NCBI GenBank assembly: GCA_964477685.1
Contig: CAYZHK010000002.1
Coordinates: 1-55,430 of the forward strand
Origin: JACTUC01 sp964477685
GTDB lineage: Archaea; Thermoproteota; Methanomethylicia; Methanomethylicales; Methanomethylicaceae
DNA: 55,430 bases
Direction: 5' to 3'
The notes beneath the pieces are model-generated. The model had not been told where the DNA came from. It saw only the letters and a program-made list of their open reading frames with translations, and searched no databases. Shown piece by piece: positions 8,002 to 16,393 of this stretch. The position numbers were made by a program, and so were the translations under genes. Within the stretch, counting starts at the first letter, position 1. The number at the start of each line of letters is the position of its first letter.

Positions 8002-8949
8002 ATGGCATTGACAGACCTTGTCTTCGGAGCTGTAAAGGCTTCATCCAGAAAGGGCAAGCTCTTCACAGAGCAGCAGATCATTGACCTAGTTGGCTCCAGG
8101 GATCTGAAGGACCTCCAGAACAGGATAAAGGAGAGGTATCCCCTCCTCGCGGCTGCCACTCCCTCGCTGAAGGGCATAGAGGAGGGTCTGATCAAGTCGT
8201 ACAAGGATGAGATTGATAGGTTCATCAAGGCCACTCCGGATCTGGAGCCGGCCTTGAGGATGGCCCAGCGGGAGGTTGATGAGTACAGGGCAATAGAGAC
8301 CCTGAAGAGCCGAGTGGGGATCTTCGCCACCGACTCGAAAGGGGGGGAGAGGAGACCCCTGAAGGAGGACGCAGCCCAATCGGCGCTGAAGGGCTTTGAG
8401 CGGGAAGTGGAGGAGGCGACCGAGATCTATGAGAAGTACAAGGTGCCGGGGCTCATCGACGCGGTCTTTGCACGCCAGAGGATACGAAACCTGTTCAGCA
8501 CCGATGCGGGAATGACCAAGGATGTCTTGGAGGAATTGGGAGAATATGCGAGGCTTAAGGCAGATGTCTTCAACATCAGCGTCCTGCTCAGGGGCATAAA
8601 GAACGGAATCGACCGAAAGGCACTGATGGAGATGGTCTTGCCCGGCGGGGGCATCTCGTGGAAACTGCTCCAAGAGGCGGCCAAGCAGGCGGAGATCAAG
8701 AAGGCCATGACGCTTTTGGAGGTGGCAGGCCTCCCCAAGACGGATTCCCCCCGCGCCCTGGAGAGGTTCTATGAGAGCAGGATATCGAAGATGATGAATC
8801 GGGCGTATTATGACGGCTACTTGGGGGCAGGTGCCATAATGGGCTACCTGGAGCTGAAGTATCGGGAGATAAGGAATATAATGAGGATAGCGAATGCGAT
8901 AAGCCTTGGCATCGATCCGAAGAGGGCGGTGCAGGACTTCATTTTTTGA
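8002..8949 (+). CDS. atpC: A-type ATP synthase subunit C
   Basis: Subunit C (V-type d-like) forms the funnel joining the central stalk D/F to the rotor ring. About 315 residues, helical throughout, with the family's repeated YLE/YREI and MLFGGG-like pattern (MVLPGGGISW, ISLGIDPKRAVQDFIF). Two starts are possible: ATG 8002, whose N-terminus (MALTDLVFGAVK) fits the family, or GTG 7987 overlapping the atpH stop as GTGA. The 3' end overlaps the convergent atpI by 11 bp around a T6 tract. It is separated from the other ATPase genes by strand. Confidence 0.85.
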   Translation: MALTDLVFGAVKASSRKGKLFTEQQIIDLVGSRDLKDLQNRIKERYPLLAAATPSLKGIEEGLIKSYKDEIDRFIKATPDLEPALRMAQREVDEYRAIETLKSRVGIFATDSKGGERRPLKEDAAQSALKGFEREVEEATEIYEKYKVPGLIDAVFARQRIRNLFSTDAGMTKDVLEELGEYARLKADVFNISVLLRGIKNGIDRKALMEMVLPGGGISWKLLQEAAKQAEIKKAMTLLEVAGLPKTDSPRALERFYESRISKMMNRAYYDGYLGAGAIMGYLELKYREIRNIMRIANAISLGIDPKRAVQDFIF

Positions 8950-10858
8950 TTATCGGTATTTCATTGTCTAGCCTGAAGGGCGAGAACCTGACGCCCCCAT
9001 CTTCGTAGAACCTGCTGAACCACTCGTAGAAGTGGAGCCTCAGGTCTTGGGCAAGAACGATTACCCCTTCGATAAGGACCACAAAGACGTTGCCGAGGAC
9101 GGCGAGGATGATTCCTAGGACTCCTCCACCCACCATATCCCCTAGGATGTAAAAGACCGTGGAGAGCATCACATGGGCCACCACCATCGCAAAGATCCTG
9201 AGGTATGAAACCGTGTTGGATATGAACCTTATGATGGTGTCAAATGTCTCGAACCCCATCTCCCCAAGCGCAGACATCCCCTTCTTTGCTCCGTGCTTCA
9301 GCATCTCGTAAATGGGCTTGGCCAGCATGAAGGTGAAGAGGGGGACAAGAATGATGTACAGAGGCCCTCCCACCCAGTGGGTGAGGTCCAGTCCATAGTA
9401 GACGATTACAAGGATTGAAGCGAAGTACAAGACGAGCCTGGGCACCCCCACCAGCAGTGCATCCACCTTCTTCTTCTGGAGCATGTTGTTGGCTATCCCC
9501 ATCACCATCCCCATGCTTATCTGGAAGACACCTATCACCAGGGCGAAGATGAGAAGCTGCATGATGTCCTCCTCGATGCCATGGGGGGTGATGAGACCGG
9601 GGTAGATGTGGTTTCCGAATGCCTCTCCATAGAGGATGGCGCCCATGATGGAGCCGGCGATGCCACATATTACGAGGTACAGCCCAATTTTTGAGAGGGA
9701 CTTGACGTACCGATTCAGGATCATCCCCAGAGCGGCCAGCATGATTCCGTGCCCAATATCCCCGAACATCATGCCGAAGAAGATGGGGAAGGTCAATGCC
9801 AATATGGGGGTGGGATTCAGTTCGTTGTAATTGGGGACACCGTACAGGTTTGTTATCGTATAGAACCGACCGAAAAACTTGGGGTATTTGAATGTGACGG
9901 GCACAAGGGGGGAAGAATGCTCCTCGTTCAGCGAATATAACATGCGCCCGCTGAGGCTTCCATTCAACTCGTCGATGAGGGAGCCCCCCTGCTTTGTGGG
10001 GACATAGCCTTCGACTAGGGACCACCGGCCCTCCACAGATGATGTTTCCCTTATGGAGAGGATGGAATAGGATTCGGAGAGGACGGAGGAGATGTGCCTC
10101 ATCCTGGGCATCACGGCCAGAAGGGATGCCGTTCTCTCCTTGATGGAGCTGTCCCCTTTTTTCAGGGTGGCATCGTAGGAACTGATGAACCCTCCCAGCG
10201 AAGCCGGATCTTGGGGCACGCCCTCCAGGCTCTGCAGCGGGAGATACCCCCTCTCCGAAGCCTGCTGGAGAACCTTGGGCGCGTCCCCATTCAGGCATAC
10301 GACAAGCAGTATCCTTGGTGATTCCCGAAGGAGATAAACCAGGCTGGATTCCGGGAGCTCGCTGCCGATCTCAGTCGGTGATTCGGATTCGGTGCTGAGC
10401 AGCAGGGTTGCGAGGCCCTTGTATGAATTCAGGAAGGGGAGGGAGGCACGGCCGTCGGGCGAGGAGTAAAGGTTGCTCCAGAGGGAGTAAAGAGTTCGGG
10501 CGGCGCTGGCACTTACCGCCTCGGCCTCGAGCTGCTGGACCTGCTTCTCAAACTCCACGACTTCCCTATTGACGATCTCCACAAAGGATGGCCAGTCGGG
10601 TGCGCTTATTGGTGGTGGCGCGGCTTGGGTCATGGACGCCTGGGCATCAGAGACCAGCAGTTCAGCCCTTCCAATGATTTCCCTGATCCTGCCCATGAGG
10701 TCTTGGACCTTGTAGCCCAAGTCAGATGTTGCCAGCCCTTCGGCCTCCTTCACCGTGAGGTGGAAGGCGCCATGGCTGTGGAAGGCCTTAAGCACCAGCT
10801 CAGAGTCGTCACTCAGAAATAGAATCTTTGCCTGGGACATTGATTCTGGACGGAGCAT
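8939..10858 (-). CDS. atpI: A-type ATP synthase subunit I (a-subunit)
   Basis: Stator membrane subunit whose half-channels carry ions to the rotor ring. 639 residues: a soluble N-terminal half with coiled coil (about 1-320) and a C-terminal half of about seven to eight membrane helices. LTFPIFFGMMFGDIGHG (TM1-2) and the late helix NTVSYLRIFAM, holding the essential Arg, are family signatures. MLRPESMSQ at the N-terminus matches the usual MLRP/MLKP start, so ATG 10858 is chosen over 10840. It is the last gene of the minus-strand ATPase block; its stop overlaps the atpC stop. Confidence 0.95.
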   Translation of the reverse strand: MLRPESMSQAKILFLSDDSELVLKAFHSHGAFHLTVKEAEGLATSDLGYKVQDLMGRIREIIGRAELLVSDAQASMTQAAPPPISAPDWPSFVEIVNREVVEFEKQVQQLEAEAVSASAARTLYSLWSNLYSSPDGRASLPFLNSYKGLATLLLSTESESPTEIGSELPESSLVYLLRESPRILLVVCLNGDAPKVLQQASERGYLPLQSLEGVPQDPASLGGFISSYDATLKKGDSSIKERTASLLAVMPRMRHISSVLSESYSILSIRETSSVEGRWSLVEGYVPTKQGGSLIDELNGSLSGRMLYSLNEEHSSPLVPVTFKYPKFFGRFYTITNLYGVPNYNELNPTPILALTFPIFFGMMFGDIGHGIMLAALGMILNRYVKSLSKIGLYLVICGIAGSIMGAILYGEAFGNHIYPGLITPHGIEEDIMQLLIFALVIGVFQISMGMVMGIANNMLQKKKVDALLVGVPRLVLYFASILVIVYYGLDLTHWVGGPLYIILVPLFTFMLAKPIYEMLKHGAKKGMSALGEMGFETFDTIIRFISNTVSYLRIFAMVVAHVMLSTVFYILGDMVGGGVLGIILAVLGNVFVVLIEGVIVLAQDLRLHFYEWFSRFYEDGGVRFSPFRLDNEIPIIKK

Positions 10859-10874
10859 TAGGGAGACATCCAGG

Positions 10875-11231
10875 CTATATCCTCAACCACAACAGGATCG
10901 CTATGACTACACCGTATATGGCAACCGCTTCGCAGAGTGTGACGATCAGGAATGCCTTGAAGAAGGTCTCGGGCTTCTCCACGAGGGCAGAGATTGCCGC
11001 TGCGCCTGCCCTAGCAAGGCTGATTCCGGCTGCTATGCCAGCAAGGCCGACCGCAAGGCCGGCGCCAATGGCAATTAGGCCAGCATCTGCTCCAGTCGTC
11101 TGAGCAGGCTGGGCCTGGGCCATTGCTTGGACCCCACTCACAGCGATCGCAAGGAGAAATATTGGGGCAATTATCACAAGGGCTAAGAAGATGCGCTTTC
11201 GGTCTTCGTTGGAAAAATCATTAAACCTCAT
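10875..11231 (-). CDS. atpK: A-type ATP synthase subunit K (c-ring proteolipid)
   Basis: Rotor-ring proteolipid, 118 residues. An N-terminal hydrophobic segment (about 15-38) followed by a Gln/Ala stretch looks like a signal or extra helix. One two-helix hairpin follows: the Gly/Ala-rich GLIAIGAGLAVGLAGIAAG and FFKAFLIVTLCEAVAIYG with the ion-binding Glu. Helix one lacks the Gln, and the Glu is followed by Ala rather than Thr, so the usual Na+ signature (Q...ET..Y) is absent, hinting at H+ coupling. ATG 11231 preferred; an in-frame TTG lies at 11237. Confidence 0.93.
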   Translation of the reverse strand: MRFNDFSNEDRKRIFLALVIIAPIFLLAIAVSGVQAMAQAQPAQTTGADAGLIAIGAGLAVGLAGIAAGISLARAGAAAISALVEKPETFFKAFLIVTLCEAVAIYGVVIAILLWLRI

Positions 11232-11247
11232 AGCCAATCTCTCGCCT

Positions 11248-11397
11248 CTATTTGGATTCGACCTCTTTATAACTTTCGATTCTTCTTTGGTCCAGTGTTT
11301 TATTCATTTCTTTCCGGAGGGAATCGGTCTTCTCCTTCAGCTCGGATTTCTTTTTTGCGTAAATGCTCTTTACCTCATCACTAACCAAGTCCACCAT
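11248..11397 (-). CDS. 49-residue ATPase operon protein, epsilon-like
   Basis: A 49-residue frame (MVDLVSDEVKSIYAKKK... ending KEVESK) from ATG 11397 to TAG 11248. It fills the space between atpD (6 bp upstream) and atpK (16 bp downstream). The product is a highly charged single helix. In the Sulfolobus ATPase operon a small epsilon gene of about 7 kDa sits in exactly this place, between the D-type (gamma) gene and the proteolipid gene. Homology is inferred from size, charge and position; no sequence comparison was possible. Confidence 0.7.
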   Translation of the reverse strand: MVDLVSDEVKSIYAKKKSELKEKTDSLRKEMNKTLDQRRIESYKEVESK

Positions 11398-11403
11398 TCG
11401 CCA

Positions 11404-12036
11404 TCACCTTTCCATCTGCTTTCTTTCGAGAAGGTTCTTGACCTTCTTTACCCTTACGAATTCCTCACGGTCCCTCTCCTCGAGGACGCTGGTTATCAAA
11501 GAGACCGTGGCGGCGTAGCGGGGTATCAACGACTGTTCGAGGGCATTTATCCTCTGCTGGGTCTTTTTGACCTCCTCCACGAGCCGGAAGAGCGTGCTCT
11601 CAAGCTCGGCCACCCTGATAATTAGGGGCAGTGCCTGGAAAAACCTCTCAGAAGTATCGTCGAGGAGCACGGTAGGGCGGGATATGTCGTAGCCGATGGT
11701 CCTCTTGATGTTGGCCAGCTGGAACGAGACTGTCGTCACCCCCATAACCTTCCTCTTGGAGGAGGTAAGGTCAAAACTTATCCTGGGAATCTTGCCTGCG
11801 GTCTCAAGCTCCTTTGTTCCCATGACCACAGTCGTCGACTCCAGCAGCTCGTAGGCTTCCTTGAGGCTCCTGTTCAGCTCCTCCCGAACCTTAGCCGCCT
11901 CCCCTGCCCTCCGGCTGACCTCCAGCAGCAGTATGTCCCTCTTGTCTTCAAGAAGGTCATGGGCCTTCCTCAGAAAGACCAGTGTCCGCTTGAAGCGGAT
12001 GAGGTTCATTTTTGAGGGGGGAACGCGCTCAGACAA
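11404..12036 (-). CDS. atpD: A-type ATP synthase subunit D
   Basis: Central-stalk rotor subunit, two long antiparallel helices inside the A3B3 head. 210 residues, rich in heptads. The start is TTG 12036: it brings in VPPSKMNLIRFKRTL, matching the family's V-x-P-T/S-R/K-M N-terminus, whereas the first ATG (12009) would remove the conserved VPPSK. LEDKRDILLLEV and the C-terminal RREEF-like DREEFVRVKKVKNLLER fit the family. It starts 10 bp after the atpB stop. Confidence 0.94.
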   Translation of the reverse strand: MSERVPPSKMNLIRFKRTLVFLRKAHDLLEDKRDILLLEVSRRAGEAAKVREELNRSLKEAYELLESTTVVMGTKELETAGKIPRISFDLTSSKRKVMGVTTVSFQLANIKRTIGYDISRPTVLLDDTSERFFQALPLIIRVAELESTLFRLVEEVKKTQQRINALEQSLIPRYAATVSLITSVLEERDREEFVRVKKVKNLLERKQMER

Positions 12037-12046
12037 ATGGGCAGCC

Positions 12047-13426
12047 TCAGCGGGCTTTGTAGTACTGCTTCAGGAAGCGGTCGGCTATCCTTGTGAGTTC
12101 GGAATCAGGGAGCAGGGACAGCTGTTCCCAGGCTACTCTGAGGGTCGTCTCCAGGGTCCGGTTCTCGTCGTACTTCTGGCTCAGGAAATTCCTCTCGAAC
12201 TCGTCCCCGAACCTCAGGTAGGCCCTGTCCTTGTCCGTGAGGCCCTCCTCGCCGATGATTGAGCTGAGCTGCCGCAGGTCCTGGGCCCTGGAGTATGCGG
12301 AGTAGAGCTGGCTGGCCACTGGGCCGTGATCTTCCCTCGTCTTCCCCTTTCCAATCCCGTCCTTCATCAGCCTGGAGAGGCTCGGAAGGATATTGATGGG
12401 CGGGTAGAGGCCCCTCCGGTGGAGATCTCTGTCGATGACTATCTGCCCTTCGGTGATGTAGCCAGTCAGATCGGGGATGGGGTGAGTGATGTCGTCGTTC
12501 GGCATGGTTAGGACGGGCATCTGGGTGATGCTGCCCTTCCGTCCGCGGATCCTTCCGGCCCTCTCGTATATGGAGGCGAAGTCGCTGTACATGTAGCCGG
12601 GATAACCCTTCCGGCTTGGAACCTCCTCCCGGGCAGCGCTGATTTCCCTCAGCGCTTCGGCATAATTCGTCATGTCGGTGATGACCACAAGCACGTGCAG
12701 ATCCTGCTCGAAAGCCAGGTATTCGGCCAGGGTCAGGGCACTCCTAGGGGTTACGAGCCGTTCCACTGGTGGGTCATCGGCTAGGTTCAGGAATATGGCA
12801 GAGTTCTTGAGCGCACCGGACTCCTCAAAGCTTCTCTTGAAGAAGGCCGCCTCGTCATGCTTTATCCCCATGGCGCAGAAGACAACAGCGAAACCAGTCT
12901 CTTCGCCCACGATGGTTGCCTGTCGGGCTACCTGCGTAGCCAAGAGGTTGTGAGGAAGGCCAGAGCCGGAAAAGATCGGCAGCTTCTGCCCTCTCACGAG
13001 GGTGTCCATGCCATCTATGGCTGAAACGCCGGTCTGGATGAACTGCACTGGGTAGTCCCTTGAGTAGGGGTTCATTGGTAGACCATTCACGTCCCGGTAG
13101 TCCTCGGTGAAGGGCACTGGCCCCTGATCGATGGGTTCGCCCAGACCGTTGAAAACCCTCCCGAGCATCTCTGTGGACAGGGGTATGGTGAGCGGCTTGC
13201 CCAGAAACTTGACAGAGGTTTCCGTGGTGGAGAGCCCTGCTGTGCCCTCGAAGACCTCCACAGCCGCTACATCCCTGTTGATCTGGAGGACCCTTCCCTG
13301 CCTCAGGCTCCCATTGGGGAGCCTCACCTCGGCGAGCTCGCTGAAGCCGACATTTGATGTCCCCTCCACGAACAGGAGGGGGCCGCTGATCTTCTGGACA
13401 CTCCTGTATTCGATTGGCAGTTCCAT
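12047..13426 (-). CDS. atpB: A-type ATP synthase subunit B
   Basis: Non-catalytic nucleotide-binding subunit of the A3B3 head. 459 residues, normal length. The Walker A position is degenerate (IFSGSGLPHNLLA), as expected for B. VVITDMTNYAEALREIS, the arginine-finger region YERAGRI, and SITQMPVLTMPNDDITHPIPDLTGY are family signatures (each quoted piece in order). The start ATG directly follows the atpA stop. Confidence 0.97.
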   Translation of the reverse strand: MELPIEYRSVQKISGPLLFVEGTSNVGFSELAEVRLPNGSLRQGRVLQINRDVAAVEVFEGTAGLSTTETSVKFLGKPLTIPLSTEMLGRVFNGLGEPIDQGPVPFTEDYRDVNGLPMNPYSRDYPVQFIQTGVSAIDGMDTLVRGQKLPIFSGSGLPHNLLATQVARQATIVGEETGFAVVFCAMGIKHDEAAFFKRSFEESGALKNSAIFLNLADDPPVERLVTPRSALTLAEYLAFEQDLHVLVVITDMTNYAEALREISAAREEVPSRKGYPGYMYSDFASIYERAGRIRGRKGSITQMPVLTMPNDDITHPIPDLTGYITEGQIVIDRDLHRRGLYPPINILPSLSRLMKDGIGKGKTREDHGPVASQLYSAYSRAQDLRQLSSIIGEEGLTDKDRAYLRFGDEFERNFLSQKYDENRTLETTLRVAWEQLSLLPDSELTRIADRFLKQYYKAR

Positions 13427-15184
13427 CTACTTGGCCTCCAACTCCCTGATCTCCTGTCCAGCCTTCTCTACGTAGTTATCTATCTCAGCTATGCGCTCGT
13501 TCTCCACAGACATCCTCAGCTTTGTCAGATCGGGTATGACTGGGAGCGTCGCTATCTTGCTGGAGGGGACTCCCTTGGACACCGCCTCCATGGCCATGTC
13601 ATAGAACTTGAGGATGGCCTCCAGCAGCTTATACTGCTTTTCGGGAGAAGAGTAGGTGTCTATGGGGTCATAGGCATTTTGCTGGAGGTACCCTTCCCTG
13701 AGGAGCCTCGCTACCTCCAGGAGGATCTTCTCCGACTCAGGGAGCGACTCGGGGCCGACCAGCCTTATTATTTCCTTCAGCTCGTCCTCCCTCTTCAGGA
13801 TGTTCAGCGCCTTAATGGTAATCTCCCTCCACCTGCCACCGGTCTTTTCCCTCCACCAGGGTTCGACATAGCTCACATATTCGGAATAACTGGTGAGCCA
13901 GTTAATTGCGGGGTAATGGCGCATGCTCGCAAGGGTACTGTCAAGGGCCCAGAAGGCCCTGACGAACCTCTTGGTGTGGACTGTGACAGGCTCCGAGAAG
14001 TCTCCGCCTGGGGGCGAGACGGCCCCCACAATGGAAACAGATCCGAAGCCTCCGCTGAAGGTCCCTACCCTGCCGGCCCTCTCGTAGAATTCGCCGACCC
14101 TCGATGAGAGGTAGGATGGGAAGCCCTCTTCGGCGGGCATCTCCTCCAGCCTTCCCGATATCTCCCTGAGCGCCTCGGCCCACCTGCTGGTGGAGTCGGC
14201 AAGCACGGCCACGTTGTAGCCCATGTCCCTGTAGTATTCTGCTATGGTGATGCCGGTGTAAATGCTGGCCTCGCGCGCGGAAACTGGCATGTTGCTGGTG
14301 TTGGCAATCAGGACTGTCCGCTCCATCAGAGGCCTGCCGGACTTGGGGTCTTTCCATTCGGGGAAGGTGAGGAGCACCTCGGTCATCTCGTTCCCCCGCT
14401 CCCCGCAGCCGATGTAGACTATTATCTCTGCGTCTGACCAAGCAGCAACCTGGTGGGACGTGATGGTCTTCCCGGTCCCGAAACCGCCAGGTATCGCCAC
14501 TGAGCCGCCCTTTGCTACAGGGAAGAACATGTCTATTATCCGCTGCCCGGTGATGAGGGGCTCCGAAGGCTCAAGGCGTTCCTTGTAGGGCCTCGGTTGC
14601 CGGACAGGCCACCTGTGGTAAAGCCTTAGGTCTATTTGCCCTTTCTCGCTCTGGACTCGGGCAATGATCTCCTCGACGGTGTAGTCCCCTTCGGCCGCCT
14701 CGAATTCCAGCTCTCCCATCACATTGGGGGGGACAAGGATCCTGTGCTCGAAGAGGGGGGTTTCCTTGACTGTCCCGAGGATATCGCCGCCGGATACCCT
14801 ATCGCCCTTCTGCTTCAGGGGGATAAAATGCCATTTCTTGCTCCTGTTGAGGGAAGGAGTCTTGACTCCCCTTGCGATGTAGTCTCCGGTCATGTCCCTT
14901 ATGACAGGCAGTGGTCGCTGGATCCCATCGAAAATGCCCTCCAGGAGGCCTGGCCCCAGCTCCACTGCCAAGGGAAGGCCGAACCCTCTGACCTTCTCGC
15001 CGATCTTGAGGCCACCTGTTTCCTCGTAGACCTGGATCGTTGCCTGGTCTCCCTCGACCCTGACAACTTCCCCTATGAGTTCGGCCTCTCCTACCAATGC
15101 CAATTCGTACATTTGGAGGCCGGAGACACCCTCCGCCTGGACCACAGGTCCGCTGATCTTGATCAGTTTGCCAGTGATGGTCAT
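13427..15184 (-). CDS. atpA: A-type ATP synthase catalytic subunit A
   Basis: Catalytic subunit making ATP from ADP and phosphate. 585 residues. Walker A GGFGTGKT is encoded at 14465-14488. The non-homologous A insert lies upstream of it, and the GERGNEMTEVL and DSTSRWAEALREISGR segments follow. ATG 15184 is chosen because GGTGAG sits 6-12 bases upstream, over the atpE stop; an upstream TTG (15199) would overlap atpE. It abuts atpB with no gap. Confidence 0.97.
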   Translation of the reverse strand: MTITGKLIKISGPVVQAEGVSGLQMYELALVGEAELIGEVVRVEGDQATIQVYEETGGLKIGEKVRGFGLPLAVELGPGLLEGIFDGIQRPLPVIRDMTGDYIARGVKTPSLNRSKKWHFIPLKQKGDRVSGGDILGTVKETPLFEHRILVPPNVMGELEFEAAEGDYTVEEIIARVQSEKGQIDLRLYHRWPVRQPRPYKERLEPSEPLITGQRIIDMFFPVAKGGSVAIPGGFGTGKTITSHQVAAWSDAEIIVYIGCGERGNEMTEVLLTFPEWKDPKSGRPLMERTVLIANTSNMPVSAREASIYTGITIAEYYRDMGYNVAVLADSTSRWAEALREISGRLEEMPAEEGFPSYLSSRVGEFYERAGRVGTFSGGFGSVSIVGAVSPPGGDFSEPVTVHTKRFVRAFWALDSTLASMRHYPAINWLTSYSEYVSYVEPWWREKTGGRWREITIKALNILKREDELKEIIRLVGPESLPESEKILLEVARLLREGYLQQNAYDPIDTYSSPEKQYKLLEAILKFYDMAMEAVSKGVPSSKIATLPVIPDLTKLRMSVENERIAEIDNYVEKAGQEIRELEAK

Positions 15185-15191
15185 GTTCAGC

Positions 15192-15803
15192 TCACCCAAA
15201 CAGGATTTCAGCTATCTTGCCCCTCAGCGCCTTCCTCTCAGATTCCAGTATGCTGTCTATGGATCTGTCAATTGCCGCACGCCCGTCCTTTCGGATTGCG
15301 ATGAAGCCGCCAGTCCCAATCTGCTTCTGCATGATCGAAGCGCCCGAGCCTGCGGCCTGCCTGATCTTTTCCTCCCCGACCAGACTCAGATCGCCGGGAT
15401 TGATCAGCAGCTCGCCTATGGGCATCTTCTTCGATATCGCCTTGAGCTCATTGAGCAGTATGGACCTGTATTCGGGGGTTGTGGTAAAGGACTGGAGCTT
15501 CTTCTTCGCTTCCACCAGAACCATATCAACGTAGGATTCCTTGAGCTGTAGCAGCCCCATGCGGGCCTCGATCTCTGCCTTGGATATTTCCTTCCGGGCC
15601 TCGATCTCAGCCATCTCACCATAGGACGAGGATATCTCCTCGACCCGCCGCAGGGCAAACTTCTCCGACTCGTCCAGAGCTGCCAATGCCTTCTTTTCAG
15701 CCTCGGCTATGGCTTTTTCGGCATTGGCGCGGGACTGCTCGAAGATGGCGTCCATCAGTTTCCTGAAGCCATCCTGCTGGCCTCGCCCCAGCTCGCCGCT
15801 CAT
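15192..15803 (-). CDS. atpE: A-type ATP synthase subunit E
   Basis: Peripheral-stalk subunit. 203 residues: a long N-terminal coiled coil (about 15-100, Ala/Glu/Lys-rich) and a C-terminal alpha/beta head (about 110-203) including GTGGFIAIRKDGRAAID, near the family's GG-hydrophobic-DG motif. The start overlaps the atpF stop in an ATGA junction, implying coupled translation. Its usual partner, subunit H, is encoded on the other strand at 7664. Confidence 0.93.
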   Translation of the reverse strand: MSGELGRGQQDGFRKLMDAIFEQSRANAEKAIAEAEKKALAALDESEKFALRRVEEISSSYGEMAEIEARKEISKAEIEARMGLLQLKESYVDMVLVEAKKKLQSFTTTPEYRSILLNELKAISKKMPIGELLINPGDLSLVGEEKIRQAAGSGASIMQKQIGTGGFIAIRKDGRAAIDRSIDSILESERKALRGKIAEILFG

Positions 15804-16099
15804 ATTTTTGCACCCATAATCCGAGTGATTGTGGATTTAATATCTATATCGGAACCGCCATGACGGCCGGGCACTTCCACGAGGACAGGGAGGGCATGCT
15901 TGACCCTCAATTCCTCGACCTTCGCCCTTGCCTGGGAGGAGTAGTCCCTGTCCACCAGTATGATGCCGACCCCTTCGGTCTTGAAGGCTGCGTTCAGCGC
16001 GTCGATCAGCTGGTCGACGCTCGAGACCGCAACAACCTCAACCCCGGCGAGCCTGTAACCATTCACCAGTGCTGGATCACCAATAAAGAAGGTTCGCAT
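15800..16099 (-). CDS. atpF: A-type ATP synthase subunit F
   Basis: Small central-stalk subunit with a CheY-like fold. 99 residues, normal length. MRTFFIGDPALVNGYRLAGV matches the family's N-terminus (G-D-x-x-x-x-G-F/Y-x-L-A-G), followed by VGIILVDRDYSSQ and PVLVEVPG. It is the first ATPase gene of the minus-strand block and starts only 8 bp after the stop of the last hydrogenase gene, so the two sets may share a transcript. Confidence 0.94.
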   Translation of the reverse strand: MRTFFIGDPALVNGYRLAGVEVVAVSSVDQLIDALNAAFKTEGVGIILVDRDYSSQARAKVEELRVKHALPVLVEVPGRHGGSDIDIKSTITRIMGAKI

Positions 16100-16107
16100 T
16101 GTGGAGG

Positions 16108-16383
16108 CTACTCCTTGGTAGGGGTACCTGCCTCAATGAGGGCTTTTACTTTCTTTAATTTTTCGATGAGGAGGTCGTAGGGGGCCACAGGCTCCACTAT
16201 CAGCCCCAACTCCTGGATGGCCTTGACCCCTTCGATGGAGTAGATCGGCGCCTCGATCTTGACATGCTCGCTGAAGGGGTTTCCCACAACATAATCCCGA
16301 TAGGGGAGCTTGGCCCTGTGTTCCAGGACCCAGCCGCCCAGGTTTACCACATCTTTTGCGCGGATGGCTATTTTGGGCATCAT
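16108..16383 (-). CDS. ehbP: Energy-converting hydrogenase B subunit P-like
   Basis: 91 residues, soluble. VVNLGGWVLEHRAKLPYRDYVVGNP and HVKIEAPIYS resemble, from memory, the EhbP family: a short protein with an SLGGY-like start, an FPYRD-like segment and a V-NP-x-E-x-I-K-I-E-x-P motif (pieces quoted separately from the sequence). Position at the end of the ehb genes supports this. Start ATG 16383 or 16380 after GGTGAT; an in-frame GTG lies at 16389. No enzymatic motif; role in the complex unknown. Confidence 0.6.
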   Translation of the reverse strand: MMPKIAIRAKDVVNLGGWVLEHRAKLPYRDYVVGNPFSEHVKIEAPIYSIEGVKAIQELGLIVEPVAPYDLLIEKLKKVKALIEAGTPTKE

Positions 16384-16393
16384 TATCACCAGA

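Noticed and set aside
16108..16383. Assigning the small protein to the ATP synthase (e.g. subunit G/H-like)
   Set aside because: Its sequence pattern fits an EhbP-like protein better, and it has no coiled coil like the stalk subunits.
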